A DNA stretch of 64,000 nt from JAWKHR01 sp041394725. GTDB lineage: Bacteria > Acidobacteriota > Vicinamibacteria > Vicinamibacterales > SCN-69-37. The notes below the pieces were generated by a model that did not search any database, was not told the origin of the DNA, and saw nothing but the letters and a program-made list of their open reading frames with translations. Position 1 is the stretch's first letter, and each line of letters opens with the position of its first letter. The DNA lies in NCBI GenBank assembly GCA_041394725.1, contig JAWKHR010000027.1, positions 1 through 64,000 of the forward strand, given 5' to 3'. This document shows positions 6,599 through 15,809 of this stretch, piece by piece. The position numbers and the translations under genes were made by a program.

Positions 6599-9231
6599 CG
6601 CCCCGCGCGCCACGGCTCGCGCTGCGCCTCGCCGGCCTGCGCATGCCCCGCGAGGAACGCGAGTTCCAGCTGGGCGACCTCGAGGAGGAGTTCGCCACGC
6701 GCGCGGCGCGCGACGGCGCGCGCGCGGCGCGCCGCTGGCTGTGGACGCAGGCCGTTCGCTGCGTGTGGCGCCCGGCACCGGGCGCTCGCGACGCCGCAGG
6801 ACGACCGGAACCGACGGGAGGATCGATGCAGGGACTGTGGCGGGACGTGGCGTTCGGCGCGCGGCTGATCCGGCGCGCGCCGCTGGCCGCGGCGACCGCG
6901 GTGCTGACGCTGGCCCTCGGCATCGGCGCGAACGTCGCGATCTTCAGCGTGGCCTGGCCGGTGCTCGTCGCACCCCTTCCCTTCCCGGACGAACAGTCGC
7001 TCACCGTCGTCCAGCTCCGCGTCGAGACGGTCACGCCGCCGCGGGCGAACCCCGTCTCGGCCAGCGACTACCTGGATCTGCTCCGGGCGCCTGGGTTCTC
7101 GCGACTTGCGGCGTTCAACATGTTCCCGGGAGAGGCCGTACTCGCCGACGAGGGCGAGCCGAGGCAGGTGTCGATCGGCGCGGTGACCGAGGGATTCTTC
7201 GGCGTGCTCGGCGTGCCGCCCCTCGTGGGCCGCACGTTCGGCCCGGACGACTTCGTCGAGGCGCCGGACGTCGTGCTGCTCAACGAACGACTCTGGCGCA
7301 CGGCCTTCGGCGGCGCCGCGGACATCGTCGGGCGCCGCATCGATCTCGACGGCGGACGGTGGACGGTGGTGGGCGTGATGCCGGCCACGGCCACCATCGG
7401 CACGCTCGACGTGGACGCCTGGACGCCGTACTGGATCGACGTCGCCCGCGCGTCCGCCACGCGAGTGCAGTCGTACGGGCTGGTGATGATCGGCCGGCTC
7501 TCGCCCGGCACGACGATCGAGCAGGCGAACGCGGGCCTGCGCGCGCTGATGGCGGACGTCGCGGCGCGCTACCCCAGAACGAATGCCGGACTCTCGGCGG
7601 GCGCGGTCGGCTTCCGGGAACGGCTCACGGGCCCCGTGCGTCCCGTGGTGCTCCTGCTGGTGGGCGGCGCCGTCCTGGTCCTGGTCATCGCCGGGCTGAA
7701 CCTGACCGCGCTGCAGGTCGCCCGGCACCTGTCTCGCGGTCAGGAGTTCACGGTGCGCCGTGCCCTGGGCGCCAGCCGTGCAGCGATCGTCCGGCAGTTG
7801 ACCGTCGAGCTGATCGTCCTGGCGGGGTTCGGCGGCGCGGCGGGACTCGGCGCGGCGTCGGTCACGCTCGGGTTGCTGGCGCGATTCGCGCCGACCGTGG
7901 CGTGGTACCACATCACGCCGGGCCTGACCTGGCCGCTCGTCCTCTTCACGCTGGCGCTGACGGCCGTGGCGGGCCTGCTCATCGGGCTGCTCCCGTCGAT
8001 CGCGGCCCTGCGTGGGACGGGCGGAGCGCCGTCGGCAACGCGCGCGTCGACGCCCACGCGGGCGGCGGCCCGGCTGCGCACGCTTTCGGTGAGCCTGCAG
8101 GTGGCGATGGCGGTGCTGCTGCTCGTCGCGGCCACGCTCACGGCGGCGAGCCTCGCGCGGGTGCTGCGCGTGGACCTGGGCTTCGAGCTGGACCGCGGCC
8201 TCATCGCCGACATCCGGCTGCCCTACACGGATCGATACGCGTCCACGCCGAGTCGCGTCGGCTTCTACCGGCAGCTCGTCGAGCGCGCCGAAGCGCTGCC
8301 GGGTGTCGAGCGCGCCTGCGCGACGAGCGGCGTGCCGCTCGACAACAACGGCAACTGGATGACGTGGGTGCCCGAGGGCGCCACGGACGCGAGCCGGCAG
8401 GCCGCGCTCCCGCTCGGCGTCTCGGAGGGCTGCTTCGACGCGCTGCGCATCCCGATCATCGAAGGCCGGGCGTTCACGTCGTCCGAACCGGCGCCGGTCG
8501 TGATTCTGAGCGAGTCGCTGGCGCACGACCTCTGGCCGGACGTGGCCAACCCGGTCGGCCGCCGCGTGCACATCGGCGTGGCGGACGGCCCGCTGGCGGA
8601 GGTCGTCGGCCTGGCAGGTGACGTGCGCAGCAGCTCGCTCGAGTCCGGCACGTCGCGCCAGGCCTACCTGCCCGTGTCGAACGGCTGGCCGGCGGCGAGC
8701 CGGATCGTCGTCCGGACCACCGGGGATCCCGCGGACCTGGCCGGAGCGCTCCGCCGGCTGCTGCGCGACGAGGACCCCGGCCTCGCGCTCGCCAACCTGC
8801 GCACGATGGGCGACATCGTCGCGAGCGCGAGCGCGTCGCGCCGGTTCGTGATGGCGCTCTTCGCCGGGTTCGCGGCGATTGCGCTCGTGCTGTCGGCCGT
8901 CGGGATCTACGGCGTCCTCGCGCACCAGGTGGGCCAGCGCACGCGGGAGATCGGGATCCGCCTGGCACTCGGTGCGCGGCCGCGGGCCGTGCTCGGCCTG
9001 GTCATCGGACGGATGCTGGTCGGCGTCGCGGCCGGGGTGGTGCTGGGACTCGCGGGCGCGCGCGCGCTGTCGGCCGCCATCGCCGCGCAGCTCTACGGCA
9101 TGTCGGCCACCGACGCGCGAGTCTACGCGGGCGTCGCCGCGCTGGTCCTCGCGGTCGCCGTGATCGCGGCGTGGCTGCCCGCGCGCCGGGCCGCAGCGGT
9201 CGATCCCGTCACCACGCTGCGCGGCGCCTGA
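6595..9231 (+). CDS. ADOP-family ABC permease (MacB-like periplasmic core plus two FtsX domains)
   Basis: 878 residues. The N-terminal ~75 residues are the cytoplasmic ADOP prefix ('MPREEREFQLGDLEEEF'). The first membrane helix is 'AAATAVLTLALGIGANVAIF', followed by a MacB-type periplasmic core ('GVPPLVGRTFGPDDF'), an FtsX domain (about 345-460), a second periplasmic core and a second FtsX domain at the C-terminus ('LSAVGIYGVLAHQVGQRTREIGIRLALGA'-like region, given here in part). This duplicated architecture without an adjacent ATPase is what defines ADOPs. The transported substrate is unknown; MacB relatives handle macrolides, lipoproteins or peptides. It is coupled to padR by a 4-bp overlap. 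Confidence 0.88.
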   Translation: MTPRAPRLALRLAGLRMPREEREFQLGDLEEEFATRAARDGARAARRWLWTQAVRCVWRPAPGARDAAGRPEPTGGSMQGLWRDVAFGARLIRRAPLAAATAVLTLALGIGANVAIFSVAWPVLVAPLPFPDEQSLTVVQLRVETVTPPRANPVSASDYLDLLRAPGFSRLAAFNMFPGEAVLADEGEPRQVSIGAVTEGFFGVLGVPPLVGRTFGPDDFVEAPDVVLLNERLWRTAFGGAADIVGRRIDLDGGRWTVVGVMPATATIGTLDVDAWTPYWIDVARASATRVQSYGLVMIGRLSPGTTIEQANAGLRALMADVAARYPRTNAGLSAGAVGFRERLTGPVRPVVLLLVGGAVLVLVIAGLNLTALQVARHLSRGQEFTVRRALGASRAAIVRQLTVELIVLAGFGGAAGLGAASVTLGLLARFAPTVAWYHITPGLTWPLVLFTLALTAVAGLLIGLLPSIAALRGTGGAPSATRASTPTRAAARLRTLSVSLQVAMAVLLLVAATLTAASLARVLRVDLGFELDRGLIADIRLPYTDRYASTPSRVGFYRQLVERAEALPGVERACATSGVPLDNNGNWMTWVPEGATDASRQAALPLGVSEGCFDALRIPIIEGRAFTSSEPAPVVILSESLAHDLWPDVANPVGRRVHIGVADGPLAEVVGLAGDVRSSSLESGTSRQAYLPVSNGWPAASRIVVRTTGDPADLAGALRRLLRDEDPGLALANLRTMGDIVASASASRRFVMALFAGFAAIALVLSAVGIYGVLAHQVGQRTREIGIRLALGARPRAVLGLVIGRMLVGVAAGVVLGLAGARALSAAIAAQLYGMSATDARVYAGVAALVLAVAVIAAWLPARRAAAVDPVTTLRGA

Positions 9232-9326
9232 GGGCGCGACCCGGCGGCGGCCACCTCACGGCGGGCCTCACGCGGCCCCCGCGCGCGGCGGGCCTCACGC
9301 GACAGGCGGTGAGCGGGTGACGACGC

Positions 9327-9839
9327 CTAGCGGCGCTCGATCGTGACCTTGTTCATCACGACCGGCGTGACCGGCCGATCGTTGCGGTCGGTCTTCACCT
9401 TGCCGATCTTCTCGACGACGTCGAGGCCCTCGACGACGGCGCCGAAGACGGAGTGACGCCGGTCGAGGTGGGGTGTCGGCCCGAGCGTGACGAAGAACTG
9501 GCTCCCGTTGGTATTGGGACCGGCGTTCGCCATCGAGAGGATGCCCGTTCGATCGTGCCGCAGGTCCGGGTGGAACTCGTCCTCGAACTGGTAGCCGGGG
9601 CCGCCGTAGCCCTCCCCCAGCGGGTCGCCCCCCTGGATGACGAAGCCATCGATCACGCGGTGGAAGACGATCCCGTCGAAGTAGGGCTTCTTGTGCTTCT
9701 CGCCCGTCTTCGGGTGGGTCCATTCCTTGGTGCCGTCGGCGAGGCCGACGAAGTTGGCCACCGTCTTCGGGGTCTTCGCCTCGTACAGCTCCGCGGTGAA
9801 CGTGCCCAGGTTGGTATCGAACCGTGCGTACACAGCCAT
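9327..9839 (-). CDS. Cyclophilin-type peptidyl-prolyl cis-trans isomerase
   Basis: 170 residues with no signal peptide, so probably cytoplasmic. Conserved cyclophilin motifs are present: 'FDGIVFHRVIDGFVIQGGDP' with the catalytic Arg, 'GILSMANAGPNTNGSQFFVT', and 'LDRRHSVFGAVVEGLDVVEKI'. It catalyses proline isomerisation in protein folding. It lies downstream of, and in the same orientation as, the TPR lipoprotein gene at 9871, with a 31-bp gap. Confidence 0.93.
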   Translation of the reverse strand: MAVYARFDTNLGTFTAELYEAKTPKTVANFVGLADGTKEWTHPKTGEKHKKPYFDGIVFHRVIDGFVIQGGDPLGEGYGGPGYQFEDEFHPDLRHDRTGILSMANAGPNTNGSQFFVTLGPTPHLDRRHSVFGAVVEGLDVVEKIGKVKTDRNDRPVTPVVMNKVTIERR

Positions 9840-9870
9840 GGCGCCTATTGTGCCACGGCGGACACCCCGG

Positions 9871-11448
9871 TCAGGCGGCCTTGACCTTGAGGATCTCGCG
9901 GAGCTGGCGGACGAGGTCGGCCAGGGCGGGGTCGCGTGCCGCGATCTCGATGAGCTCCCGGGCGCGATCGATCCGGCCGCCGCGCGCGCCCTGGTTGGCG
10001 GCGTTGAAGGCGGCGGCGTAGTACTGGCTCTGGTCTTCCGCGAGGGTGGCCTCGAAATTCGCGATCTGACGGGCCTTGAACTCGGGCTCCATGTTCTCGC
10101 GGCGCTGGATGCCCTCGAGACCGGCCCGCGACTCCGCGACGTTCTGCGCGTAGCAGTCCATCGCCTGCTCGAACCAGGTCGAGGACTCGGCCCACTGTTC
10201 GGCCTTCATCTTGACGAGCCCCAGGTACCAGGCCGCCACGCAGTTGCGGGTGCCATAGGCCCCGTCTCGCGCGCCCTTGAGGTCGCGCTCGGCGGGGACG
10301 AGGTCGTCCTGGTCGTGCTCGATCATCCCGGCGAGCGTGAAGATCTCGCCGGTCAGCGCCATCGACTTCGCCCGCTCGATCTCGGTTCGCGCACGCGGCA
10401 GGTCCTTCAGCACGCGGTGGTTCCAGGCGAGCCAGTAGTGCGCCTGATCCAGCCGCGCGAGCCGCTGCTCGACCATGCGCGTGGCCGTGGCAATCGCCTC
10501 GTCGTTCCGCGAGAGGTACGTGAGGCAGATCGTCCGGCCCAGCATCGCGTTCTCGTGACGCGGCACGATGGCGATCGTCGCGTCGTAGAAGCGCAGGGCC
10601 TCGCGGCAGTCGCCGACGAGCTGGTGGTAGCTGCCCGCGAGGTAGGTCACCGCGGGCGAGTCCGGGAACCGCGCGTAGAGCTCGTCGAGCCTCTCGCGCA
10701 GCCCGGGCGCCCCGTCGTTCTGCGCGGTGGCCAGCATCGTCCGGCTGATGCCGAGCTGCGCCTCCACGAAGGCGGGCACCCGTTCGCGCACGTGCTCGAG
10801 GATCGTCCGGGTGGTCCGGCACATCGCCACCTGGTACTCGACGAGCGGCGGCGCGCCCTCCGGGACGGGCGGCGGCTCGAACACCATCCGCGCCGGTGGC
10901 GCGCCCGCTCCGCGGTCCGCGCGTGGCGGGTACGCGCAGTCGAGCGCGACGCGCAGCGTCATGTGCACGGCGGGCGTCAGCGGCACGGTCTCGAGCCAGG
11001 CGCGCGTGCCGACCGCGTCGGAGGCGTAGGTCGCGTGCGCGCGGCGGAAGGCGCTCGCGGCGTCGCCCGGTGTGCCGGGGCCCTCGATGGGCAGGGCATC
11101 GACCAGGGCGATCAGGCGATCGGCGCCGACGGGAGGCGGCAACTCCGGCGCCAGGGTCCTGGCGCGATCGAGTGTGCCGGCCCAGTCCAGGGCGAGTTCC
11201 TTTTCACGAGTGGCGAGGAGGAGTTCGGTCTCGAACAGGCGCTGAACCACGAGCGGTCGCGCCTGGCCGACGCCGACGCGGGCGTAGGTCTCCCGGGCCC
11301 GCAGCAGGCAGTCGTAGCAGCCCTGCAGCACCTGCGCGTCGGCCGCCGCGAGGGCCGCGAGATCGTCCTTCCGGATGGGGGCGGACGCACACCCCACCGC
11401 CAGAACCAGCCCGACCAGCCAGAGACGCCGCACGGCCTTTTTTGACAC
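9871..11448 (-). CDS. TPR-repeat lipoprotein
   Basis: 525 residues. The start 'MSKKAVRRLWLVGLVLAVGCAS' is a lipoprotein signal with the lipidated Cys in the LAVGC box. The remainder is helical, with TPR-like units such as 'SPAVTYLAGSYHQLVGDCREALRFYDATIAI' (quoted in part), 'ENAMLGRTICLTYLSRNDEA' and 'AHYWLAWNHRVLKDLPRARTEI'. A pair of Cys near residue 42 ('CYDCLLRA') is notable. It probably acts as a periplasmic scaffold for protein interaction; partners are unknown. Confidence 0.8.
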   Translation of the reverse strand: MSKKAVRRLWLVGLVLAVGCASAPIRKDDLAALAAADAQVLQGCYDCLLRARETYARVGVGQARPLVVQRLFETELLLATREKELALDWAGTLDRARTLAPELPPPVGADRLIALVDALPIEGPGTPGDAASAFRRAHATYASDAVGTRAWLETVPLTPAVHMTLRVALDCAYPPRADRGAGAPPARMVFEPPPVPEGAPPLVEYQVAMCRTTRTILEHVRERVPAFVEAQLGISRTMLATAQNDGAPGLRERLDELYARFPDSPAVTYLAGSYHQLVGDCREALRFYDATIAIVPRHENAMLGRTICLTYLSRNDEAIATATRMVEQRLARLDQAHYWLAWNHRVLKDLPRARTEIERAKSMALTGEIFTLAGMIEHDQDDLVPAERDLKGARDGAYGTRNCVAAWYLGLVKMKAEQWAESSTWFEQAMDCYAQNVAESRAGLEGIQRRENMEPEFKARQIANFEATLAEDQSQYYAAAFNAANQGARGGRIDRARELIEIAARDPALADLVRQLREILKVKAA

Positions 11449-11521
11449 CGGAAACCCGAAAACAGCCGTGCCCGCCTCGCCGCCACCGGCCGGCCTGGCA
11501 GGTCGCGGCGCGCGGCCTGGC

Positions 11522-11743
11522 TCAGGAGAGCTGCCGGATGACGACGACGGTGATGGCGCCTGCCGTGACCAGAAACGAAAACCACGCGACCGGCTTGAGC
11601 ACCGGCCGCGTGGCGGAGAGCCTGAGCGCGGTCAGCCCGGCCGCGAGGCCGGACAGGCCAACGGCCTCGACGACGGCGCCCTGGCCGGCCTTGATCACGG
11701 CGGCCACCATGGCCAGGGCGATGACGAGGTAGCGGGAGATCAC
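11522..11743 (-). CDS. Small two-helix membrane protein of unknown function
   Basis: 73 residues with hydrophobic stretches at about 5-20 and 52-70. It starts 13 bp after the stop of the secreted protein gene at 11757 and has the same orientation, consistent with an operon. No family was recognised. Codon third positions are GC-rich like its neighbours, and no competing gene occupies the stretch. Confidence 0.5.
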   Translation of the reverse strand: MISRYLVIALAMVAAVIKAGQGAVVEAVGLSGLAAGLTALRLSATRPVLKPVAWFSFLVTAGAITVVVIRQLS

Positions 11744-11756
11744 GCGCGGACCGGGG

Positions 11757-12404
11757 TCACTGCGTCCGGTCGTACACGCGCTTGATGTCGCCGTCCTGGA
11801 CGTTGCGGACCATCCGGGAATCCGCCTTGACGGTCACGGTCAGCTGTTTGCCGTCGGGGCTGAGAACGTATTCCTCGACGACGTGCAGCGTCTCGGGCGT
11901 CTCGATCTCGCGGCGGAGCTTCTCCTTGTCCCACTTGACCTTCATCCTCGCGGGGCCGGCGGGCGTGGCGATGTCCGCCTGCTTGTTGTCGGTCTTGTGC
12001 AGGAATCTCGGGCCGTTGGTCGGATCGTAGATCATCCGGATCTCGTCCTTCGTCGCCTGGATGCCCATGATCGGAGGCGCCTGGAAGTAGAACTTCTTCG
12101 CGGCGTTGAGGCGCGCCATCTCCTCGGGCCCCAGACCACCGCCCTCGGCGCTCATGACGCGGCCGCCGGCGATGTCGCCCGCGTCGCTGCCGCCGACGCC
12201 GCCGCCCCCGCGCGGCGCGCGCTCGGCGCGGTGCTCGGGCGGGCCGTTGGGATTGGTACTGGCCTCGACGTTGAGCTTCCACGCGCCGCTCATCGGCATC
12301 AGGTTCTGCGGCGCCGGAGTCTGCGCGACCACGGGCGGTGCCATCAGGCCGACCGCGACCACGGCGGCCACCGCCGAGGCTCCGGTCCATTGCATGCGTC
12401 TCAT
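11757..12404 (-). CDS. Secreted protein of unknown function, paralog of the next upstream gene
   Basis: 215 residues from the ATG at 12404, chosen because AGGAGAGAG sits just upstream and a signal peptide follows (RRMQWTGASAVAAVVAVGLM). The mature part has a Gly-rich linker, then 'LSPDGKQLTVTVKADSR' and a C-terminal 'GDIKRVYDRTQ'. The same ending ('ANRVYDRIE') and the 'SGAWKLN'/'TGLWDYN' opening occur in the gene at 12421-13230, so the two are diverged duplicates in one operon. The family is common in acidobacteria as hypothetical secreted proteins; no enzymatic motif was seen. Confidence 0.75.
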   Translation of the reverse strand: MRRMQWTGASAVAAVVAVGLMAPPVVAQTPAPQNLMPMSGAWKLNVEASTNPNGPPEHRAERAPRGGGGVGGSDAGDIAGGRVMSAEGGGLGPEEMARLNAAKKFYFQAPPIMGIQATKDEIRMIYDPTNGPRFLHKTDNKQADIATPAGPARMKVKWDKEKLRREIETPETLHVVEEYVLSPDGKQLTVTVKADSRMVRNVQDGDIKRVYDRTQ

Positions 12405-12420
12405 CGTTCTCTCTCCTCCG

Positions 12421-13230
12421 TCAGCGGGTCCTGCCGGGCCCGGTGGATCGCTCGATCCGGTCGTACACGCGGTTCGCGCCCACCACCGGCTCGTCGGGCT
12501 TGCCCTGTCCAAGCCGGACGATGACGAACAGCCGTCGTCCGTCCTGGCTGAGGTAGTACGTCTCGCTCATGCGGAAACCGCGAGCGCCCTCGATATCCTT
12601 GATCAACTGCCGGCCATCCCACCACGCGCTGGCCTCGAAGTCGGACGCGCTCAGGTGGTACTTGCGCTTCGTCCGGTCGGTCGGGAACGTGAGGCTGCGA
12701 TCGAGGTCGTCGGTGAGGGTGACCGACGCGTCGCTCGACTGGATGTCGAGCGTTTCCGGCACCTCCATCAGGTCGCGGAGGAGCGCCCGGTTCTCCGAGG
12801 CGAGCATCTGCCGGTAGCGAATGGCCTGCTCGCGCGCCGGATCGTCGGCGCCGAAGCCTCCACCGAAGCCGGCCCCGCCTGGCCCGTTCCCGCCGGAGCC
12901 ACTCCCGCCATAGCCGCCCGAGGGAACGGCGCCAGGCGACGGTCCGCGGCCGCGGCCGGGCGCCGGTTGTCCAGGCATCGCACCGGGCGTGGAGCGACGG
13001 GCCGCCGCCGGATCCTGCTCGGGACGGCCGGTGGCGACGTTGAGGCTTTCGGTGGCGTTGTAGTCCCAGAGCCCGGTCAGGGCCTCGATGCCCGGGCCGT
13101 CGGGCGGCGCGGGCGACGCCACGCCGGTGTCCGCGGAGCGGACGTCGGCGGCCTGCTGGCCCGAGACGCCGGCGGCGAGGACCAGCGAGAGCAGACTCGC
13201 GAAACCGAGGCGCCACTGAAGTCGCGGCAT
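12421..13230 (-). CDS. Secreted protein of unknown function, paralog of 11757-12404
   Basis: 269 residues with signal peptide 'MPRLQWRLGFASLLSLVLAAGVSG'. A low-complexity Gly/Pro segment (about residues 80-128) leads to a folded C-terminal half containing 'SYYLSQDGRRLF'-like and 'VPETLDIQSSDASVTLTDD' strands. Strand-rich content and paralogy suggest a beta-structured periplasmic protein. Its stop is 17 bp before the start of the paralog. Confidence 0.75.
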   Translation of the reverse strand: MPRLQWRLGFASLLSLVLAAGVSGQQAADVRSADTGVASPAPPDGPGIEALTGLWDYNATESLNVATGRPEQDPAAARRSTPGAMPGQPAPGRGRGPSPGAVPSGGYGGSGSGGNGPGGAGFGGGFGADDPAREQAIRYRQMLASENRALLRDLMEVPETLDIQSSDASVTLTDDLDRSLTFPTDRTKRKYHLSASDFEASAWWDGRQLIKDIEGARGFRMSETYYLSQDGRRLFVIVRLGQGKPDEPVVGANRVYDRIERSTGPGRTR

Positions 13231-13273
13231 GTCGAACCTCCGACTGGACCGGAGATCCCGATTCTACCGCGCC

Positions 13274-14101
13274 CTAGGCGGGACCGCGAGATCCCCGGCC
13301 GAGCGCCCGGAAGGGATGCACGAGCTGGGCCACGAGGCTGTCGGGCACCGGATCGCCCGCGACGCCGAAGCGCCGGGGCTGCCGGCCGCGCGGCATGTAG
13401 AAGGTGCCGAACGCCAGGTCGATGAACGGAAAGAGGCCGGCGAAGTTCTTGTCGAGACCTTCGGTTTCCGAGGTGTGGTGCCAGCGGTGGAAGACCGGGC
13501 TGGCGAGCACGTAGCGGAACGGGCCGTAGGACCAGCCCACGTTCGCGTGCAGCCAGAGCGCGTAGAGCGTGAGGAGCGGCACGAAGGCGGCCAGCGCGCG
13601 TCCGTCGAAGCCCATCCAGTAGAGCGGCAGGACCTGCACGACGCGTGTGACCGCGTCGTTCACCGGGTGGAGACGCACCGACGAGAGCCAGTCCACCGTC
13701 GTCGAGGAATGGTGCACCGCGTGGAACGGCCACAGCAGGCGGCCGTGGAAGACACGGTGCGACCAGTATGCCAGCAGGTCGGCGGACAGCAGGATGACGG
13801 GAACCTGCACCGCGAGCGGCCAGCCGCTCACCCAGGTCCGGCGTGACGTCAGCGCGTCGCGCAGGTCGGCGAGCGAGAGTCCCTGCCACCAGGCCAGCAG
13901 GGCGAACGCCACCCCCACCGCCACGCGCGTGACCGCCTTCGTCACGAGCGGCGTGAAGAACCAGTAGGCCACGTCCACGCCGGTGTCGCGCCGCGAGCGG
14001 TGCTGGTCCGGCAGCGCGGGCCGCAGTCGCTCGACCAGGCCGAAGGCGATCGCGAGGACCGCGAGGCCAATCGTCAGCGAGAGAATCGTCGGGGTGCCCA
14101 C
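13274..14101 (-). CDS. Sterol desaturase/fatty acid hydroxylase family membrane protein
   Basis: 275 residues. Membrane helices surround the di-iron histidine motifs of this superfamily: 'HRVFHG' (HxxxH-like), 'HAVHHSS' (HxxHH) and 'HRWHHTSE' (HxxHH). Members hydroxylate or desaturate lipids, sterols or carotenoids using O2 and two irons; the lipid here is unknown. It stands alone, in the same orientation as the secreted-protein operon downstream. Confidence 0.88.
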   Translation of the reverse strand: MGTPTILSLTIGLAVLAIAFGLVERLRPALPDQHRSRRDTGVDVAYWFFTPLVTKAVTRVAVGVAFALLAWWQGLSLADLRDALTSRRTWVSGWPLAVQVPVILLSADLLAYWSHRVFHGRLLWPFHAVHHSSTTVDWLSSVRLHPVNDAVTRVVQVLPLYWMGFDGRALAAFVPLLTLYALWLHANVGWSYGPFRYVLASPVFHRWHHTSETEGLDKNFAGLFPFIDLAFGTFYMPRGRQPRRFGVAGDPVPDSLVAQLVHPFRALGRGSRGPA

Positions 14102-14166
14102 CTGCGCCGCTCAGTGTACGGGACGTCGGCGGGTGCGGCGAGGTTCCGACCGCGGCGCGGCGGGGC

Positions 14167-14532
14167 CTACGGCCAGACGGGCGGCTTCGGCGGGCCGGGC
14201 TCGACCCGGTGCCAGTCGGATCGGATCGGGGAGAAGACGTCGATGACGACGGCGCCGTCCGGTCCGGCGACGGCTTCATGCGGCACGTCTCCGGGGATCA
14301 CATAGGTGTCGCCCGGGACGAGGTCGCGCGTCTCGGGCCCGACGGTGAAGCGCAGCGTGCCGCGCAGGACGATGCCGATCTGCTCGTTGGCGTGCTGGTG
14401 CATCAGCGCCTTCGCGTTCGGCTCGAGCTCGACGACCGAGAAGGTCATGGTGCGGCCCTCGACGCAGCGCGCGAGGATGCCGGTCCAGATCGGGAGGGTT
14501 TCGAGTTCGGCGAGCGGGGCGAACGGCTTCAT
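14167..14532 (-). CDS. Small cupin-domain protein
   Basis: 121 residues from the ATG at 14532, which overlaps the upstream gene's stop (ATGA). Cupin motif 1 is 'MHQHANEQIGIVLRGTLRFTVG' (given in part: HQH...E...G) and motif 2 is 'PGDTYVIPGDVPHEAV'. A metal site formed by His/His/Glu/His is expected. Substrate unknown; single-domain cupins range from dioxygenases to binding proteins. A longer in-frame start exists upstream but would overlap the neighbouring gene. Confidence 0.8.
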   Translation of the reverse strand: MKPFAPLAELETLPIWTGILARCVEGRTMTFSVVELEPNAKALMHQHANEQIGIVLRGTLRFTVGPETRDLVPGDTYVIPGDVPHEAVAGPDGAVVIDVFSPIRSDWHRVEPGPPKPPVWP

Positions 14533-14903
14533 GAGCTCCTGGGACGCTTCGGCATCGACGTGGCGAGCCACTCCGCGATGCGTTCGCGGCTCCAGCGGTG
14601 GTCGTCGTTGAGGTGGACGAGCAGCGCCGCGAGGTAGATGCGCTTCTTGCAGCCGTCCCCGGGACACGGCCGCACGGTGTCGAGACAGTCGAAGAACCAG
14701 TCGAGGTCGCGCGTCGGGCGCTTGCCGTCCGCGTCGTCGGGCAGGCGGTACATCGCCTCGTAGGCGGCGCCGAGGGCGCAGGACGCGGTGTGGCCGCGAT
14801 AGTAGTCGCCGAACGCCTGTTCGGGACGACGCCTGGCGCCGTCGCGGATGAACTCGGCGAGCTCACGTTCGTCGTGGTGCGTGGCGGCGTGTTCGGGACC
14901 CAT
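14529..14903 (-). CDS. Conserved hypothetical protein with CPGDGCKK cysteine pair
   Basis: 124 residues, soluble, no signal. Features are 'CLDTVRPCPGDGCKKR' (three Cys near residues 72-85), then 'LAALLVHLNDDHRWSRERIAEWL', a pattern shared by small uncharacterised proteins. It starts 6-8 nt after GAGGCG in the leader. Translational coupling to the cupin suggests the two work together. Function unknown. Confidence 0.65.
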   Translation of the reverse strand: MGPEHAATHHDERELAEFIRDGARRRPEQAFGDYYRGHTASCALGAAYEAMYRLPDDADGKRPTRDLDWFFDCLDTVRPCPGDGCKKRIYLAALLVHLNDDHRWSRERIAEWLATSMPKRPRSS

Positions 14904-15082
14904 CGGGGCGCCTCCTCTGGGACGAGTCTAGCGCAAACGGCGCGCCCCGAGGCGGACGCTTTCGCCCGCCGTGGAGCGGAGGCGCCGTCGTGGCCGGGCC
15001 CGGACATGGACGGCCGGAACCGGCCACGCGCCGGGCGCGATCCGTCGGATCGCTGCCCGGCGCGCCGCGTTCGAGGGAGGAG

Positions 15083-15580
15083 CTACTTCGGCAGGATCAC
15101 GCTGTCGATGACGTGAATCACGCCGTTCGACGCCTTGATGTCGGTCTTCACGACGTGGGCGTTGTCCACCATGACGCCGGTGCCCATCGTGCTGATCGAG
15201 ACCATCTGGCCGTTGACCGTCTTCGCCTGGTCGAGCTTGACGACGTCGGCCGCCATGACCGAGCCGGGCACGACGTGGTAGGTCAGGATCGCGACGAGCT
15301 TCTGCTTGTTCTCGGGCTTGAGCAGGTCCTCGACGGTGCCGGCGGGCAGCTTCGCGAACGCCTCGTCGGTCGGCGCGAAGACGGTGAACGGGCCCGGGCC
15401 CTTGAGGGTGTCGACGAGGCCGGCGGCCTGGACCGCGGCGACCAGGGTCTTGAAGGAACCGGCCGCGACGGCCGTGTCCACGATGTCCTTGGGCTGCTGC
15501 GCGGTCGTCGTCGTGGCGCCGGTCGCCACCATGAGCGCCGCGGCGAGCGGCGCGGCCATCCAGCGGGTGATGCGGGTCAT
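15083..15580 (-). CDS. Secreted fasciclin (FAS1)-domain protein
   Basis: 165 residues from the ATG at 15580, preceded by AAAGGAG. A signal peptide (about 28 residues, ending TTTTAQQ) leads to one FAS1 domain with the hallmark 'GPFTVFAPTDEAFAKLP' (H1 box) and 'HVIDSVILP' (H2 box). FAS1 proteins mediate adhesion at the cell surface or matrix. The upstream region is shared with the divergent XRE-cupin regulator. A likely -10 TACAAT lies on the minus strand at 15696-15701. Confidence 0.9.
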   Translation of the reverse strand: MTRITRWMAAPLAAALMVATGATTTTAQQPKDIVDTAVAAGSFKTLVAAVQAAGLVDTLKGPGPFTVFAPTDEAFAKLPAGTVEDLLKPENKQKLVAILTYHVVPGSVMAADVVKLDQAKTVNGQMVSISTMGTGVMVDNAHVVKTDIKASNGVIHVIDSVILPK

Positions 15581-15695
15581 GCGTGTTCTCCTTTGTCTCG
15601 TGTCTCTGCGTTTCTCTGTTGCCGTGTCGTGATGCCTGTGTTTCCGGAGTCCGTGTGCCACGCCCGCCCCGCGCGCTTGCGCGTCGGCGGGTTTA

Positions 15696-15751
15696 ATTGT
15701 AAGTTACAGACGTTTTCGTTCAGATAAAGTTGCCTCGTTTGCAAAGACGAG
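15696..15751. promoter_or_regulatory. AT-rich divergent control region between fasciclin gene and XRE-cupin gene
   Basis: The local base composition falls well below the surrounding GC. TACAAT (minus strand, 15701-15696) suits the fasciclin gene. CTCGT-N8-ACGAG (15734-15751) is an inverted repeat that could bind the adjacent XRE-type regulator. Assignment is by position. Confidence 0.4.
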
Positions 15752-15809
15752 TTCACTGCAGGAAAATCTGACCGCGCGGTTTTGACCGGCAGGAAAGAGG
15801 AGTGCGTCG

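Noticed and set aside
9255..9305. GGCGGGCCTCACGCG direct repeat after the ADOP gene
   Set aside because: Two short GC-rich copies in a 95-bp gap, with no structure or T-run, are not convincing as a terminator or element.
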